A stretch of 64,000 nt of DNA from Jatrophihabitans_A lederbergiae (lineage in GTDB: Bacteria; Actinomycetota; Actinomycetes; Mycobacteriales; Jatrophihabitantaceae): contig NZ_JAVREH010000004.1 in the NCBI RefSeq assembly GCF_031845305.1, positions 124,001 to 188,000 on the forward strand. The letters run 5' to 3'. Under the pieces are notes generated by a model. That model did not search any database, was not told the DNA's origin, and saw only the letters and a program-made list of their open reading frames with translations. A program made the translations under genes and the position numbers. Position 1 is the first letter of the stretch. Each line of letters opens with the position of its first letter. This document shows positions 63,309 through 64,000 of this stretch, piece after piece.

Positions 63309-64000
63309 CCACGGCGGCTCGCGAAGAGATCCCACCGCTGTTCCAGGGCCTGTTCGACGACGCGGCACTGTTCCCGCCCGGCAACTCGCCCATGCCGGAT
63401 GCGGTGCGGCTGCATGGCGAGCACCGGCGGAGCGCGCACGCCGGCCTGGTGGGCGGCTTCGTCTGCCCGAGCGGGCGGCTGTCCGAACTCGATGCCGCCG
63501 CGCGTGAGAACGACCTCGGCACCAGGGCCGTCTCGCTCACGGTGCCCGGTGGGGCGGACGAGCTGGCGCGGGCGGTGCGCTCGGTGGGGGCGTACCCGGG
63601 GCTGCGGCTGGCCGCGATCGAGGTTCCGGTGCCGGCCGGCGAACTGCCAGCGGCGCTCCGCGAGCTCAGCACGGTTGCCGCCGCCGAGGGCTGCGCGGTG
63701 TTCGTGGAGGTTCCGGTCAGGGACGTGACCGCATCGATCAGCGATCAACTCGCCGAGTCGGGTCTGTGCCTGAAGGTGCGCACCGGCGGCACGGTGGCGG
63801 AGGCCTTTCCCGACGATGCGATGCTGGCGGCCGCGATCGGTACGGCCGTACGGAGCCGCGTCCGGTTCAAGTGCACCGCCGGACTGCACAACGCCATCCG
63901 CCATGTCGATCCGGCGACGGGCTTCGCGCACCACGGCTTTCTCAACGTCCTGCTCTCGGTGCACGCCGCGCAGATAGGCTCTGCAGTGGCCGGGGACCTG
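63305..64000 (+). CDS. Protein of unknown function coupled to hmgA (runs off right edge)
   Basis: The GTG at 63305 overlaps the hmgA stop (GTGA) and the frame stays open to the window end, giving at least 232 residues. It begins MTTAAREEIPPLFQGLFDDA and contains FPPGNSPMPDAV, VRFKCTAGLHNAIRH and GFAHHGFLNVLLS. I do not recognise a named domain. A Lys (in FKC) and His residues late in the sequence look conserved-like and barrel-type. Its coupling to hmgA suggests a role in homogentisate or tyrosine catabolism. Confidence 0.8.
   Translation, partial: MTTAAREEIPPLFQGLFDDAALFPPGNSPMPDAVRLHGEHRRSAHAGLVGGFVCPSGRLSELDAAARENDLGTRAVSLTVPGGADELARAVRSVGAYPGLRLAAIEVPVPAGELPAALRELSTVAAAEGCAVFVEVPVRDVTASISDQLAESGLCLKVRTGGTVAEAFPDDAMLAAAIGTAVRSRVRFKCTAGLHNAIRHVDPATGFAHHGFLNVLLSVHAAQIGSAVAGDL

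Overview
The window is high-GC, gene-dense DNA from an actinobacterium. Evidence: the block tkt-tal-pgi-zwf-opcA-pgl, the block rbpA-secG-tpiA-pgk-gap-whiA-yvcK-rapZ-uvrC-uvrA, a suf operon led by sufR, an actinobacterial 71-residue HTH protein, RbpA, OpcA and a DUF4032 protein. I cannot name the genus; a Frankiales/Jatrophihabitans-like lineage is only a guess. No phage, IS element, CRISPR array, rRNA or tRNA gene was seen, so this looks like conserved chromosome, not an accessory island.

Layout. 1-103: N-terminus of moaA, cut by the left edge. 163-5133: a secreted NlpC/P60 cell-wall hydrolase with a long Ser/Gly repeat spacer, divergent from aconitase. 5431-10180: a XylF-like sugar ABC transporter (lipoprotein, ATPase, permease) followed by a ROK repressor, whose 3' end overlaps a convergent ABC exporter. 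12134-15018: enoyl-CoA hydratase, a small HTH protein and an ABC-F ATPase. 15282-16983: a zinc metallopeptidase and a RibD-C/DHFR-like reductase. 17015-23803 (minus): sufR-sufB-sufD-Rieske ferredoxin-sufC-sufS-sufU-DUF59, a complete Fe-S cluster assembly operon. 23898-27380: acyltransferase, ABC-2 transporter and ctaA. 27385-31602 (minus): PknB-type kinase, DUF445 protein and ctaB, so the two heme A genes flank the kinase. 31955-40410: pentose phosphate operon. 40589-47888 (minus): rbpA, secG, lower glycolysis and whiA-yvcK-rapZ. 47971-53028 (minus): uvrC and uvrA. 53256-60739: F420/PPOX-family enzyme, ung, DUF4032, MBL hydrolase and HrpA helicase. 60768-64000: flavin reductase, nitroreductase, hmgA and the start of a protein of unknown function.

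Metabolically the window holds central carbon flow (aconitase, oxidative and non-oxidative pentose phosphate pathway, triose section of glycolysis), Fe-S supply for enzymes such as aconitase, heme A supply for cytochrome oxidase, and excision repair.

Most noteworthy observations: a family of apparently leaderless genes with a TANNNT box 6-9 nt before the start codon; about fifteen short (11-30 bp) tandem duplications concentrated at stop codons, termini, linkers and 5' leaders; a serine/threonine kinase whose glycine loop is complete only if translation starts at an ATT codon; an enoyl-CoA hydratase with no ATG/GTG/TTG start, apparently beginning at a CTG that overlaps the previous stop; a SufR-like operator over the sufR start; a PafBC/RecA-independent DNA-damage promoter before uvrA; and a perfect 18-bp hairpin between pgl and rbpA. 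I did not find a convincing undescribed multi-gene system.
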